A stretch of DNA of 64,000 nt from a bacterium (GTDB lineage Bacteria > Bacteroidota > Ignavibacteria > Ignavibacteriales > Ignavibacteriaceae), in NCBI GenBank assembly GCA_016716565.1, contig JADJWC010000004.1, positions 434,001 to 498,000 on the forward strand. Direction: 5' to 3'. A program made the translations under genes and the position numbers. The notes beneath the pieces are model-generated. The model worked only from the letters and a program-made list of their open reading frames with translations, had not been told where the DNA came from and searched no databases. Positions 45,642-55,161 of this stretch are shown here, piece after piece (position 1 is the stretch's first letter; each line of letters begins with the position of its first letter).

Positions 45642-46368
45642 CTAAAGCTTGAAAAACTATCTTATTGCTGGTCAAATTTTTTGCCTCTACATAATAGATG
45701 ATGTTTTCACTTTTAATCAAACTTTTACTCAATTCGATTTGGTCACCAAATTTGGATTCAGCATTAAATGAAACGGTTAAAGATTTTATTTGATGGGTAT
45801 GATGAAATTCCTGGTCAAAACAATCAAGCATCATCTCAATATACTTTGCATTGTTTGTGTGCTGGTTTAAATCAATATCAGTGTATCTAATTTCAGTAGA
45901 ATAGGTGACCTTATTTTCGGTTGCAGGATTTATTTTTTCAGGAAGATCTATTAGTGCATCTTTCGTATCAAACATTTTCAAGTTAGGAAAAAGCTGAGGT
46001 AAGATTTTCGGACGAAGACTTTTAGAATCCAGCAGAAGCCACGCTGATGTACCTTTGAGAATAATTTCTTCTTTTGAATTAAACATCAGATAATCCCTGA
46101 GCGAATATAGTTTGTACTGTTTCTTTCCCCAGGTTTGAATTTTTATCTCGTCAGAAAATTTTGGAGAGTGAATGAACTCAAACTTTGCCCACGATAAAAC
46201 CCAAAATAATCTCATCGAATTGAAATCTGAGTAACCAAATCCCAATCGTTCTGCATCATTTGAGGCAGCATCCTGGCAGTAGTCAAGAATGCTGTTGACT
46301 TTGAATCTACCGTTTGCATCAACGTCGAATGCACGAACCTTAAATGTGTTTTCCCATATTGGGTTCAT
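45628..46368 (-). CDS. Acyl-[acyl-carrier-protein] thioesterase
   Basis: A 246-residue double hot-dog protein of the FatA/FatB-like bacterial family that releases fatty acids from ACP. The N-terminal half has FKVRAFDVDANGRFKVNSIL and SWAKFEFIHSPKFSDE. The second hot-dog has DIDLNQHTNNAKYIEMMLDC, containing the catalytic Asn-His pattern (DxNxHxNN). It overlaps the NhaC-type gene by 14 bases. A fatty acid desaturase lies upstream, so the two may shape membrane acyl composition or fatty-acid release. Confidence 0.9.
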   Translation of the reverse strand: MNPIWENTFKVRAFDVDANGRFKVNSILDYCQDAASNDAERLGFGYSDFNSMRLFWVLSWAKFEFIHSPKFSDEIKIQTWGKKQYKLYSLRDYLMFNSKEEIILKGTSAWLLLDSKSLRPKILPQLFPNLKMFDTKDALIDLPEKINPATENKVTYSTEIRYTDIDLNQHTNNAKYIEMMLDCFDQEFHHTHQIKSLTVSFNAESKFGDQIELSKSLIKSENIIYYVEAKNLTSNKIVFQALVEWS

Positions 46369-46454
46369 AGTGGAAACAACTAGAAATAATTTATATAGGA
46401 ATTACAGTAAAATTAAAGCTTCAAATCATTTTAACGTAACAACAACTTAAATAT

Positions 46455-47498
46455 TTATTTATCAGAAAAATTGGTTTGCAGCTCAGGTAAAACTCTTTTT
46501 AAGTAACGAAAGCTTATGAGTTTTTTTTCTTTCTCATACCATAATCTTAAAAACATACTTCGGAAACTTGAGCTAAGTGTTAATATGGGTGCTTTCTGAA
46601 AATCCGGATTTTCCTTATAACATTTTTCAAGTAAGTAGTTAGGAATTTTTGGACTGAGGTGATGTATGTGATGAAAACCGATATTTCCGGTAAACCATTG
46701 CAGCACTTTAGGAAGTTTGTAGTATGAACTTCCCTGTAAAGCTGCTAACTCGTAATCCCATGAATTATCTTGTGTCCAGTATGTATCTTCAAATTGATGC
46801 TGAACATAAAATAGCCATGTTCCCGTCGACGATGCTATGAATGTTATTGGAAGTTGAACAAGTAAAAATGCTTGCCATCCAAAAACCCAAATCATTCCTG
46901 TAGCCAAAAGTAAAAGAAACAAACTTGTAAGATAAACACTCGGATGAAGTTTCCTTAAACTCTTTACAAGCGGAAGTGGAAGGCGGTAAATAATCACAAA
47001 AAGAATGAACGGAATTACAATAAATAAAAATATCGGATTGCGATATAAACGATATTTAAATCTTCCCCATTTTGATTGTTGAAGAAATTCGTCAACTGTC
47101 ATTGTGTATATGTCGCCAATCCCTCGTTTATCCAGTTTACCGGCACTGGCGTGATGAATAGAATGTTTTTTCCGCCAGTAGTAATAAGGTGTTAAAGTGA
47201 ATATGCTGCATATAACACCCCAAACATCATTTGCTTTTCTTGATTCGAAAAAGGATCCATGTCCGCAATCATGCTGAATAATAAAAATTCTTACAACAAA
47301 TCCTGCTGCAGGTAAAGAAAGTAAAAGTGTCAGCCAATAGCTTATATCTAAACTCAGATACATCAGGATCCAGATTATAAAATACGGTATGAATGAATTA
47401 GTTCATTGCCAGATGCTTTTCCATCTGTGGGATGTCTGATATTTTGCAACAAGACTATCCCAGAAAAGTTGTTTTACTGAAGAATCATTTGAAGACAT
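46455..47498 (-). CDS. Fatty acid desaturase with an in-frame TGA near the N-terminus
   Basis: A membrane di-iron desaturase. The three histidine boxes are intact: HDCGHGS, then HSIHH, and HHIHHL near the C-terminus, with several membrane helices between. The uninterrupted frame is 302 residues from the ATG at 47363, shorter than usual. Upstream in exactly the same frame an ATG at 47498 gives MSSNDSSVKQLFWDSLVAKY and continues to WKSIWQ. TGA follows at 47403-47405, and then TNSFIPYFIIWILMYLSLDI runs into the rest of the protein. The N-terminal segment reads like the normal family N-terminus. So this is either a nonsense mutation or base error (TTA to TGA would explain it), or translation restarts at 47363. 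Confidence 0.85.
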
Positions 47499-47714
47499 GT
47501 AATAGGTGTTATTATTTTATTTTTGAAAAAATTAAAATAGTTATAATTACTTACCGATGAAATGTAAAATGCTTTTCACGACGGCAACTTGTTCAGTTTG
47601 TAAAACTCAAATCTTCGTTTAATAAATTTTAATAAGTCATTCTGTTAATATTATTCATTGCTATTAGCTTGCACGTGAAGATTTCCTTCATACTATATAA
47701 GAATAGATTTTATC

Positions 47715-48170
47715 TCAGGAAAATGAAACGGAAATTCCCGGAATTAGTCCAAGTTTTATATTTATGGATTTCAATTTGTAATTACCCATCTTCATTGACT
47801 CGGCAAAATCGCTTGCCTTGAATAAACTCTTCAAGATTAATAGTGCGAGTTTATTTTCACTTGTTTTCTCAAGCAAAGCATTTCTTTCATCTTGCAGAAT
47901 AGTATCAAGGCATTTAAAACTTATACTTATATCAGGCGGAACTGAAACGCTCGCATTGAGAGAACTCAGTTCATACCCACCTTGCTTGAATAACAGTGCA
48001 TAATCATTAAATGTTTTTAAAGATTCTCTGATTTTCTCCTGCCCGCTTCCTTTAAACTGCTCGATAATTTCTTTCTTTTCATCATCGAAATAAGTTTCAT
48101 GCAATTCTTTTATTTTCTCTTTTGTTGATTCTAAAGAAGCTTTCGCCATATCTAAAATACTTTCACCCAT
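47715..48170 (-). CDS. Hypothetical protein with an internal repeated motif
   Basis: A 151-residue soluble protein not recognised as any family. The N-terminal third is helical and charged (AKASLESTKEKIKELHETYF). A motif occurs twice: GGYELSSLNASVSVPPDISI (middle) and GNYKLKSINIKLGLIPGISV (C-terminus), each followed by SF, each preceded by a helical segment (ESLKTFNDYALLFK and FKASDFAESMKM). This points to a duplicated helix-plus-strand unit. It is set between aquaporin and the desaturase on the same strand. Composition and the repeat support a real gene. Confidence 0.65.
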   Translation of the reverse strand: MGESILDMAKASLESTKEKIKELHETYFDDEKKEIIEQFKGSGQEKIRESLKTFNDYALLFKQGGYELSSLNASVSVPPDISISFKCLDTILQDERNALLEKTSENKLALLILKSLFKASDFAESMKMGNYKLKSINIKLGLIPGISVSFS

Positions 48171-48212
48171 TTTTATCTTTCCATACTTAATAAATTGATG
48201 ATTAATTTACAT

Positions 48213-48245
48213 AGAAAAACCTGCATTGGTTACACAGGTTTTTCT
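48213..48245 (-). terminator. Stem-loop terminator after the aquaporin gene
   Basis: An 11-bp perfect inverted repeat, AGAAAAACCTG and CAGGTTTTTCT, with an 11-base loop. The T-rich arm can act as the U tract in either direction. It lies between the aquaporin stop (48271) and the hypothetical gene start (48170) and most likely ends the aquaporin transcript. Confidence 0.72.
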
Positions 48246-48270
48246 AATTCAAAATTATGTTTGTTTCTAA

Positions 48271-48968
48271 TCAGCTTTTTGATTTGCCGTTGAAAAAGCT
48301 ATAAACAAAGCCAGCTAATGCTGCACCAATTATTGGTGCTACCCAGAACATCCATAATTGTGATAATGCCCAACCTCCTACAAAAATTGCAGGCCCCGTG
48401 CTTCTTGCAGGATTGACGGATGTGTTTGTTACCGGAATGCTTATCAGGTGAATGAGTGTTAAAGCTAATCCAATTGCAATTCCGGCATAACCTTTCGGTG
48501 CTCTTTCATCTGTTGCACCGAGAATTATAAATAGGAAAAAGAAAGTCATCACAATTTCAGTAACAAATCCAGCTGCAAGTGAGTATCCACCTGGCGAATG
48601 TTCTGCATAACCGTTGGAAGCGAGCCCTCCGCTTATATCGAATCCTGATTGACCACTTGCAATAAAATATAATACACCCGCACCAGCAATAGCACCCAGA
48701 CTTGCGAAATTATATAAGGAAGAAGGTCGCCGGCTTTAATTCTTCCGCCTGCCCACAAACCAATTGTTACCGCAGGATTAAGATGACAGCCAGAAATATG
48801 TCCGATTGCATAAGCCATTGTCAGCACGGTAAGTCCAAATGCTAATGCAACACCAAGTAAACCGATACCAACTTCGGGAAAAGCTGCCGCTAATACAGCA
48901 CTTCCGCACCCTCCAAGAACCAGCCAGAATGTTCCGAAGAATTCAGCCAGCATTTTTTTTGAGTCCAT
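48271..48968 (-). CDS. aqpZ: Aquaporin Z-type channel, frameshifted
   Basis: A MIP-family water channel. The N-terminal part (MDSKKMLAEFFGTFWLVLGG) has the first NPA box in HISGCHLNPAVTIG; the C-terminal part, in another frame, has the second in NTSVNPARSTGPAIF. Between them the frame breaks at about 48698: adding one base to read GTCTTGGGT on the coding strand gives SQVLGAIAGAGVLYFIASG and joins the two parts smoothly. As read, the first frame ends prematurely at 48633. The second NPA box and the selectivity-filter Arg (NPAR) suggest a water-selective channel. AGGAGA precedes the ATG. Confidence 0.88.
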
Positions 48969-49208
48969 TTTACTCTCCTGGAAATAGATTAAGTAATCTG
49001 TTATTTAAGTACTCTTCATTTTGAAGTTTTCTGTAATATGCCACACAAGAGTATAGTGCGAAATTAGGAAAAATAATTTTAAGATTATCCTTGCAAGCAA
49101 AAATTCGGAACAAATATTTCCATATGTAAAATAACATTTAGCAATTTAAAGTTAAGCCCTTAATCCTTATTTTCAATCCGGCAATTCTCCCAAATAATTA
49201 AGTATAAC

Positions 49209-51989
49209 ATGAAAGAATCTAAAAGTTCAGAATTCACAGATAAAACATTTGTCATCATTGATGCAATGGCAATGGCTTATAGGGCATACTTTGCGTTCAT
49301 AAACAGACCTTTAACGACAAAAAGTGGTGAGCCCACTTCAGCCGTATTTGGATTTATGAATCAGCTTGTCAAAGTGCTTGAAGATCATAAACCAGATTTT
49401 ATCGCAGTTGCTTCGGATTCAAAAGAAAAAACATTTCGTCACGATATGTATAAAGAGTACAAAGCAACTCGCGAAGCAATGCCTGATGATATGATTCCAC
49501 AAATAGGTCGAATAAAAGAGATTGTTGAGTTGCTGAATATTCCCCTTTACATAAAACCCGGATACGAAGCAGATGATATTATCGGAACGGCTGTCAGACT
49601 TGCAGAAAAAAAAGGAATGATTTCTTATGCAGTTACTCCTGATAAAGATTATATGCAGTTGGTTACTGATAAAACAATAATTGCAAAACCAGGTCGGGGT
49701 TCAGACGAGGTCGCATTTTTTGATGTGAAAAAAGTAAAGGAAAATTTTGGCTTTGAACCAGAGCAGATGATCGATTACCTCGCTTTGGTTGGTGATAGCT
49801 CTGATAATATTCCAGGTGTAAAGGGAGTTGGAGAAAAAACGGCACTTCCGTTAATTCAACAGTTTGGTTCGATTGAGAATCTATACGACAATCTTGATAA
49901 AGTAGATAAAGCCGGAACAAAGAAAAAGCTGGAAGAAAATAAAGACAATGCTTTTCTCTCTAAGGAGCTTGCAACTATTAACTGCAATGTTCCGATGGAA
50001 ATTGATTTTGAAAAAGCGAAGTTCGGTAAACCGAACTTTGATAAACTGCGAGATGTATTTGTTGAGTTGGAATTTAAAAGTCTGTATACAAGGTTGATGA
50101 AGATTTATGAACAGGAAAATCAGAAGCAGGAAATTAAAGAAGAAGAATTTTCAAATTCTTCAACTTTTGATAAGTCAAAATCAAAATATGAACTCATCAC
50201 TAATAAAAAAGATGCGGAAAAACTTGCTGACAAATTAAGCAAGAAAGAGTTAATAGTATTCGATACGGAGACTGATTCTCTTGACCAATTCGAGCTGAGT
50301 ATTGTCGGTGCATCATTCTCTACAAAATCCGGAGAGGGATATTTTATAGCAATTGATCCTGGAAGCAAAATATTTTCTGATGGTAAGAATCGATTGCCCG
50401 TCGATAACTTCATAAAAATATTCAAACCGATTTTTGAAAATAAAAAAATCAAGAAAGTCTGTCAGAACGGAAAGTTTGATATTTCTGTGATGAGAGGTTT
50501 GGGAATCAAGGTTGAAAATTTTTACTTCGATACAATGGTTGCGAGTTACTTAATCGACCCCGATCAAAAGCACGGAATGGATGATTTGTCTGAAAAGTTT
50601 CTCAATTACAAACCAATTCCTCTTTCATCACTAATAGGGGAGAAAAAAGATCCATCGAAAATGTTTGATGTAGAAGTTGAAAAGCTTTCAGATTATGCTG
50701 CAGAAGATGCTGACATCACATTCCAGTTGTATGAAATTCTCAGCAAAGAAATTGAAAAAGAAAAATTGGACCGTGTTGCTTTTGATGTTGACTTCCCTCT
50801 CGTTCCAGTTCTTGAAGATATGGAGCATGAAGGTGTAAATATTGATAAAAAAGCACTTGAAAGTTTCAGCAAAGATTTACAAAAGCTGATTACTTCATAC
50901 ACAAAAAAAATATATAAATCAGCGGGAGAAGAATTTAATATCAGCTCGCCAAAACAATTACAGGTTATCCTATTCGAAAAACTGGGGCTTGAATCAGGCA
51001 GAAAAACAAAAACAGGATTTTCAACTGATGCTCGCGCTTTGGAAAATCTGCGCGATCAACATGAGATAATTGAAATGATTCTTGATTACCGTCAGGCTTC
51101 GAAACTAAAATCAACTTATGCTGATTCGTTACCGAATCTTATCAATTCAAAAACGGGAAGAGTTCATACAGATTTCAACCAAACTGTAGCAGCAACGGGA
51201 AGACTATCAAGCTTAAATCCAAATCTTCAGAACATACCCATTAGAACAGAAATGGGAAAAGAAGTTCGAAAAGCATTTGTTCCTAGAGATAAAAATTATG
51301 TTTTACTCAGCGCAGATTACAGTCAGATAGAACTTCGTTTACTTGCTGCAATCTGCAAAGATGAAGCATTGATGAAAGCTTTTAAAAGCGGGGAAGATAT
51401 TCACAGAAGTACTGCTGCACTTGTGTTTATGGTCGATCCGAAAGATGTAACACCAGATATGAGAAGAAAAGCAAAAGAAGTAAACTTTGGAATTCTTTAT
51501 GGCATCGGTCCATTTGGTTTGAAGACGCGATTAGGAATTCCGCAATCACACGCAAAAGATATTATTGAACTTTACTTTAAGACATTTAAAAACGTTAGAA
51601 AATATATGGATGATTCTGTGAAGAAGGCACAGGAGAAAGGATTCGCAGAAACTTTGCTTGGCAGAAGAAGATTCCTGAGAAATATTAATAGCAATAACAG
51701 AGTTGTCAGACAGTTCGAGGAAAGAGTTGCGATAAATATGCCAATACAAGGGACTGCTGCTGATATGATAAAATTGGCTATGATTAAGATTCACAGTGAG
51801 CTGGAAAAAAGAAACGCTAAAACTAAAATGGTCCTTCAGGTGCATGATGAATTGGTATTTGACGCTCACAAAGATGAAGTTGAGGATTTGCGTCCGATGA
51901 TCAAAGAAATTATGGAAAAAGCTTTGCCTGTTGATGTTCCTATTTTAGTTGATACTGGAGTTGGCGAAAACTGGCTAGATGCGCACTGA
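49209..51989 (+). CDS. polA: DNA polymerase I
   Basis: A 926-residue enzyme with all three activities. The 5'-3' exonuclease domain (about 10-300) contains the metal-binding Asp cluster (GYEADDIIGTAV, LVGDSSDNIPGVKGVG). The 3'-5' exonuclease domain (about 325-525) keeps its catalytic residues: FDTETDSLD, NGKFDISVM and YAAEDADITF, so proofreading is expected. The polymerase domain has motif A LLSADYSQIELRLLA, motif B RRKAKEVNFGILYGI and motif C QVHDELVFD. No good Shine-Dalgarno precedes the ATG. It is followed closely by three GT9 genes. Confidence 0.97.
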   Translation: MKESKSSEFTDKTFVIIDAMAMAYRAYFAFINRPLTTKSGEPTSAVFGFMNQLVKVLEDHKPDFIAVASDSKEKTFRHDMYKEYKATREAMPDDMIPQIGRIKEIVELLNIPLYIKPGYEADDIIGTAVRLAEKKGMISYAVTPDKDYMQLVTDKTIIAKPGRGSDEVAFFDVKKVKENFGFEPEQMIDYLALVGDSSDNIPGVKGVGEKTALPLIQQFGSIENLYDNLDKVDKAGTKKKLEENKDNAFLSKELATINCNVPMEIDFEKAKFGKPNFDKLRDVFVELEFKSLYTRLMKIYEQENQKQEIKEEEFSNSSTFDKSKSKYELITNKKDAEKLADKLSKKELIVFDTETDSLDQFELSIVGASFSTKSGEGYFIAIDPGSKIFSDGKNRLPVDNFIKIFKPIFENKKIKKVCQNGKFDISVMRGLGIKVENFYFDTMVASYLIDPDQKHGMDDLSEKFLNYKPIPLSSLIGEKKDPSKMFDVEVEKLSDYAAEDADITFQLYEILSKEIEKEKLDRVAFDVDFPLVPVLEDMEHEGVNIDKKALESFSKDLQKLITSYTKKIYKSAGEEFNISSPKQLQVILFEKLGLESGRKTKTGFSTDARALENLRDQHEIIEMILDYRQASKLKSTYADSLPNLINSKTGRVHTDFNQTVAATGRLSSLNPNLQNIPIRTEMGKEVRKAFVPRDKNYVLLSADYSQIELRLLAAICKDEALMKAFKSGEDIHRSTAALVFMVDPKDVTPDMRRKAKEVNFGILYGIGPFGLKTRLGIPQSHAKDIIELYFKTFKNVRKYMDDSVKKAQEKGFAETLLGRRRFLRNINSNNRVVRQFEERVAINMPIQGTAADMIKLAMIKIHSELEKRNAKTKMVLQVHDELVFDAHKDEVEDLRPMIKEIMEKALPVDVPILVDTGVGENWLDAH

Positions 51990-52008
51990 ATAGATTAAGA
52001 GTAAGAGA

Positions 52009-53028
52009 ATGAGTAAGATTAAGAAGGATGAAATAAAAAAAATTCTTTGTATAAAGCCTCGCGGAATTGGCGATATTATCCTTTCAACGATTGTTCTTGA
52101 AAATTTAAAAGATGCATTTCCCCACTCCGAGATTCATTACCTCACAGAAGAATTTGCAAAACGTGCTGTTGAAAATAATCCCTTCATTTCAAAGGTATTA
52201 ACATTTAATAAAGAGGATTTTATTCTTTCGACAATTCGAAAAGTGCGAAAAGAAAAATATGATCTGATATTGGATTTGTGGTCTAATCCCAAAACAGCGC
52301 AGATTACTTTTTTTTCCGGAGCGAAGTACCGTGTAGGATTTGAAAAAAGAGGAAGAAACTATGCATATAATTATCGTGGCAAAAACGGAACGATGGGAAA
52401 TCATGCTGCGGAAGATAATCTCGTATTATTGAATGAATTGGACATCCCGATTATCTCAAAGAAAATATTATTTAAAACAAATTCAGAAGAAAGATCGTTT
52501 GCCAAAAAGTTATTTGAGCAGACTTTTCCGAAAAAGGGAACAATTATAATAGGTATTATTCCTTCCGGAGGTTGGGATTCAAAAAGATGTGAGGTCTCCA
52601 AATGGATAGAAATCTGCAAAGAAATACAAAAAAAATTCGATGCTCATTTTTTAATTCTTTGGGGTCCGGGTGATGAAAAAGATGCTGAAGAAATTCGAGT
52701 TGGACTAACACTAAATCCGATTCTCGCTCCTAATTCAAGCTTTGGTCAAATGTCTGCTTTGATAGAAAAATGTGATTTGGTTATCGCAAACGATTCAGGT
52801 CCGATGCATGCAGCTGCTGCATTAAATATTCCCACAATAGGAATTTTTGGACCCACCAATCCTGAAAACCACAGACCATATTCTGAAAAATCCGGTTATG
52901 TAATTCACTCTGAACTTCATTGTATAAAATGTAATAAATTAGTTTGTCCGTATGGCCACGAATGTATGTTCGAACTACCAACTGAGAAATTTCTAATCGA
53001 TATAGATAAACTCTTAAATCAGCAATGA
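52009..53028 (+). CDS. Glycosyltransferase family 9 (heptosyltransferase-like) protein
   Basis: A 339-residue GT-B enzyme, probably adding heptose or another sugar to the lipopolysaccharide core. N-terminal KKILCIKPRGIGDIILSTIV and the C-terminal donor-site segment ANDSGPMHAAAALNIPTIGI with FGPTNPENHRPY match the family. A four-Cys motif near the C-terminus, CIKCNKLVCPYGHEC, has the spacing C-x2-C-x4-C-x5-C, known in WaaF-like enzymes. A second GT9 gene overlaps its stop by four bases. Confidence 0.9.
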   Translation: MSKIKKDEIKKILCIKPRGIGDIILSTIVLENLKDAFPHSEIHYLTEEFAKRAVENNPFISKVLTFNKEDFILSTIRKVRKEKYDLILDLWSNPKTAQITFFSGAKYRVGFEKRGRNYAYNYRGKNGTMGNHAAEDNLVLLNELDIPIISKKILFKTNSEERSFAKKLFEQTFPKKGTIIIGIIPSGGWDSKRCEVSKWIEICKEIQKKFDAHFLILWGPGDEKDAEEIRVGLTLNPILAPNSSFGQMSALIEKCDLVIANDSGPMHAAAALNIPTIGIFGPTNPENHRPYSEKSGYVIHSELHCIKCNKLVCPYGHECMFELPTEKFLIDIDKLLNQQ

Positions 53029-54010
53029 TTGAGCTCAACGGTAAAAAAAGAATATTGATCGTTCGTCTTGGAAAGATAGGCGATATAATAATTGCTTCAT
53101 CAGTTTTTTTAGTGTGGAAAAAACTTTTTCCAGATAACCACATTACACTTGTGACACTCGATAAGAACAAAGACGTACTCAAATACAACAGAGACGTTGA
53201 CGAAATCTACTTCGTAAAAAACAGAGCACAATTATTTTTTCAGATTATAAAATTAAGATCTGAAAGATTTGATTTGCTCGTCGATTTAAATGATGACCCA
53301 TCGACTACTTCAGCAATTTTAAGAAAATATATAAAGGCAACAGTAACTGCAGGATTTAAATTCTGATCATAATGCTCCAGATGTGTCAATTGGATCGACC
53401 ACTAAAAACAGAAACACATATTATCGAAAGGGTAAAATCAATATTAATAAATCTGAACAAAATTTTCGATAAATCTTATTTAAAGCCGGTTCTTTACCTT
53501 GGTGAAAATGAATCTCATGTTGTTACTAAGGAAATACAAAAGTATCGAGACAATAAAAAAATAATCTCAATTAATATTTCAGCCGGGGCACCAATACGTT
53601 ACTGGCCAGAAAAAAAATGGATAGAATTAATGAATAGAATTTGTGAGGATTCAACTAACTGGTTGTTTATAATTCTATCAGAAAAAAGAGACAAGCAACA
53701 AAAAGAATTAATACTTCAACAAATCGATACTAACAGAATTATTCCAGCTGCATTTGATTCTTTTCAGCATTATGCCGCTTGTATAAAAAATTCTGATGTG
53801 TTGATTACACCGGATACAGCAGCCGTTCATATTGCATCAGCTTTTAACGTTCCTGTCATCGCAATCTATCCAAATTATGAATGGAATTTTAAAAGCTGGC
53901 AGCCTCTTTCGACTCATTTCAGATCTATACAAGCTAAAGAAGAGAATATATCAAACGTTAGTGTCGAAGAGGTTTATCAATCATTTATTAGTTTAACAAG
54001 TGAATTTTAA
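53025..54010 (+). CDS. Glycosyltransferase family 9 protein, frameshifted
   Basis: The second GT9 in the tandem. The N-terminal part (KKRILIVRLGKIGDIIIASS) ends in frame at 53366; the C-terminal part continues in another frame to 54010 with DVLITPDTAAVHIASAFNVP and VIAIYPNYEWNFKSWQP. The net shift is one base lost or two gained between about 53358 and 53408. Two reconstructions are possible: one indel near 53361, or two single-base insertions in the A-runs at 53358-53360 and 53404-53408, which reads GFNSDHNAPDVSIG, then STTKTETHIIER. I cannot choose between them. No four-Cys motif is present, unlike its neighbours. It overlaps the first GT9 gene by four bases and the third by one. Confidence 0.82.
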
Positions 54011-55160
54011 TGGAAATTATTATGGATAAAGAAAAAGGCGTCTTTTCATGCAAAAGATTTTCGGGATACAAACCATGTTTTCCAGATCATAATTGCTGGG
54101 AAAATGGATGCAAGGATAATATCCCGATCGGTACTAAAATTCTGATCATAAATCTTGATGCAATGGGTGATGTCTTAATGACAACTGCCCAGCTTCCAGG
54201 ATTAAAAAGAAAATTTCCGGAATCGACTATTTACTGGATTACTCTAAAAAATGCTGCTCCCCTATTATTCAATAATCCACTGATTGATCATGTGATGATA
54301 TTCGATGCATCTTCGATCCTGATTCTTCAACAAATGAAGTTCGATTATGTTTTGAACGTTGATAAATCAAAACAATCTTGTTCTTTACTAAACAGTGTTA
54401 TCAGTGAAAATAAACTTGGTTTTGGCTTAAATAAGAATGGTCAGATTATTCCAATGAACAAAGGAGCACACTACAATTTCAATTTGGGAATGGATGATCA
54501 CTTGAAATTTAAAGTCAACCAGCGAACAGGACAGGATTATCTAGCGGAGACTTTTGAAAATGATTATAAACGAGATGAATATGTATTTGATTTCACCGAA
54601 GAGGAAAAGAAATTCATCGAATCCTACAGAAAGAAAATTGGAATTAAGAAGAAGGATAAAGTTATAGGATTTAATACTGGTTGCTCAGAGCTATATCCAA
54701 ACAAAAAAATGACTAATGAGCAGCACATCTTTCTCATAAAAAATTTATTAAAGAAGAATTATAAAATAATTCTGCTCGGTGGGCCGGAAGATACTCAACG
54801 AAATAAAGAGATCTATCAAGATTTAAAGGTAAAATAATCAACACTCCAACTGATGAAGGATTGAGACGAGGTATATGCTACGAAAATATTCCAGATATTA
54901 TAGTTACAGGAGATTCTCTGGGAATGCACATAGCTATTGCATTGAAGAAATTTGTAATTGCTTGGTTTGGTGTTAGCTGCTGGACTGAAATAGATTTATA
55001 TGACAAAGGAGTGAAATTTTTTCAAGCAGATTTATTCTGCTCTCCTTGTTGGAAAAAACAGTGTCCGTATGATCTGGAGTGTATAAAAATGATTGATCTC
55101 GATGGAATACTATCGGCAATCGATATGTTTTTCAAGAAGAAAAAAAATTCACATCACTAG
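54010..55160 (+). CDS. Glycosyltransferase family 9 protein with Cys-rich N- and C-termini, frameshifted
   Basis: The third GT9 in the tandem. The N-terminus carries C14, C23, C29 and C34 (C-x8-C-x5-C-x4-C, around SGYKPCFPDHNC) before the GT-B start ILIINLDAMGDVLMTT. The C-terminus has CSPCWKKQCPYDLEC, with exactly the C-x2-C-x4-C-x5-C spacing of the first GT9. The frame breaks at the A-run 54831-54834: adding one A changes the stop to KVKIINTPTDEGLRRG and joins the two parts, which then give VTGDSLGMHIAIALKKFVIA. These Cys sets may bind metal or an iron-sulphur cluster; this is inference. It overlaps the previous GT gene by one base. Confidence 0.85.
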
Positions 55161-55161
55161 A

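Noticed and set aside
47403..47405. The TGA in the desaturase as a selenocysteine codon
   Set aside because: The position is in a membrane-proximal N-terminal segment with no catalytic Cys in the family and no obvious hairpin just after it.
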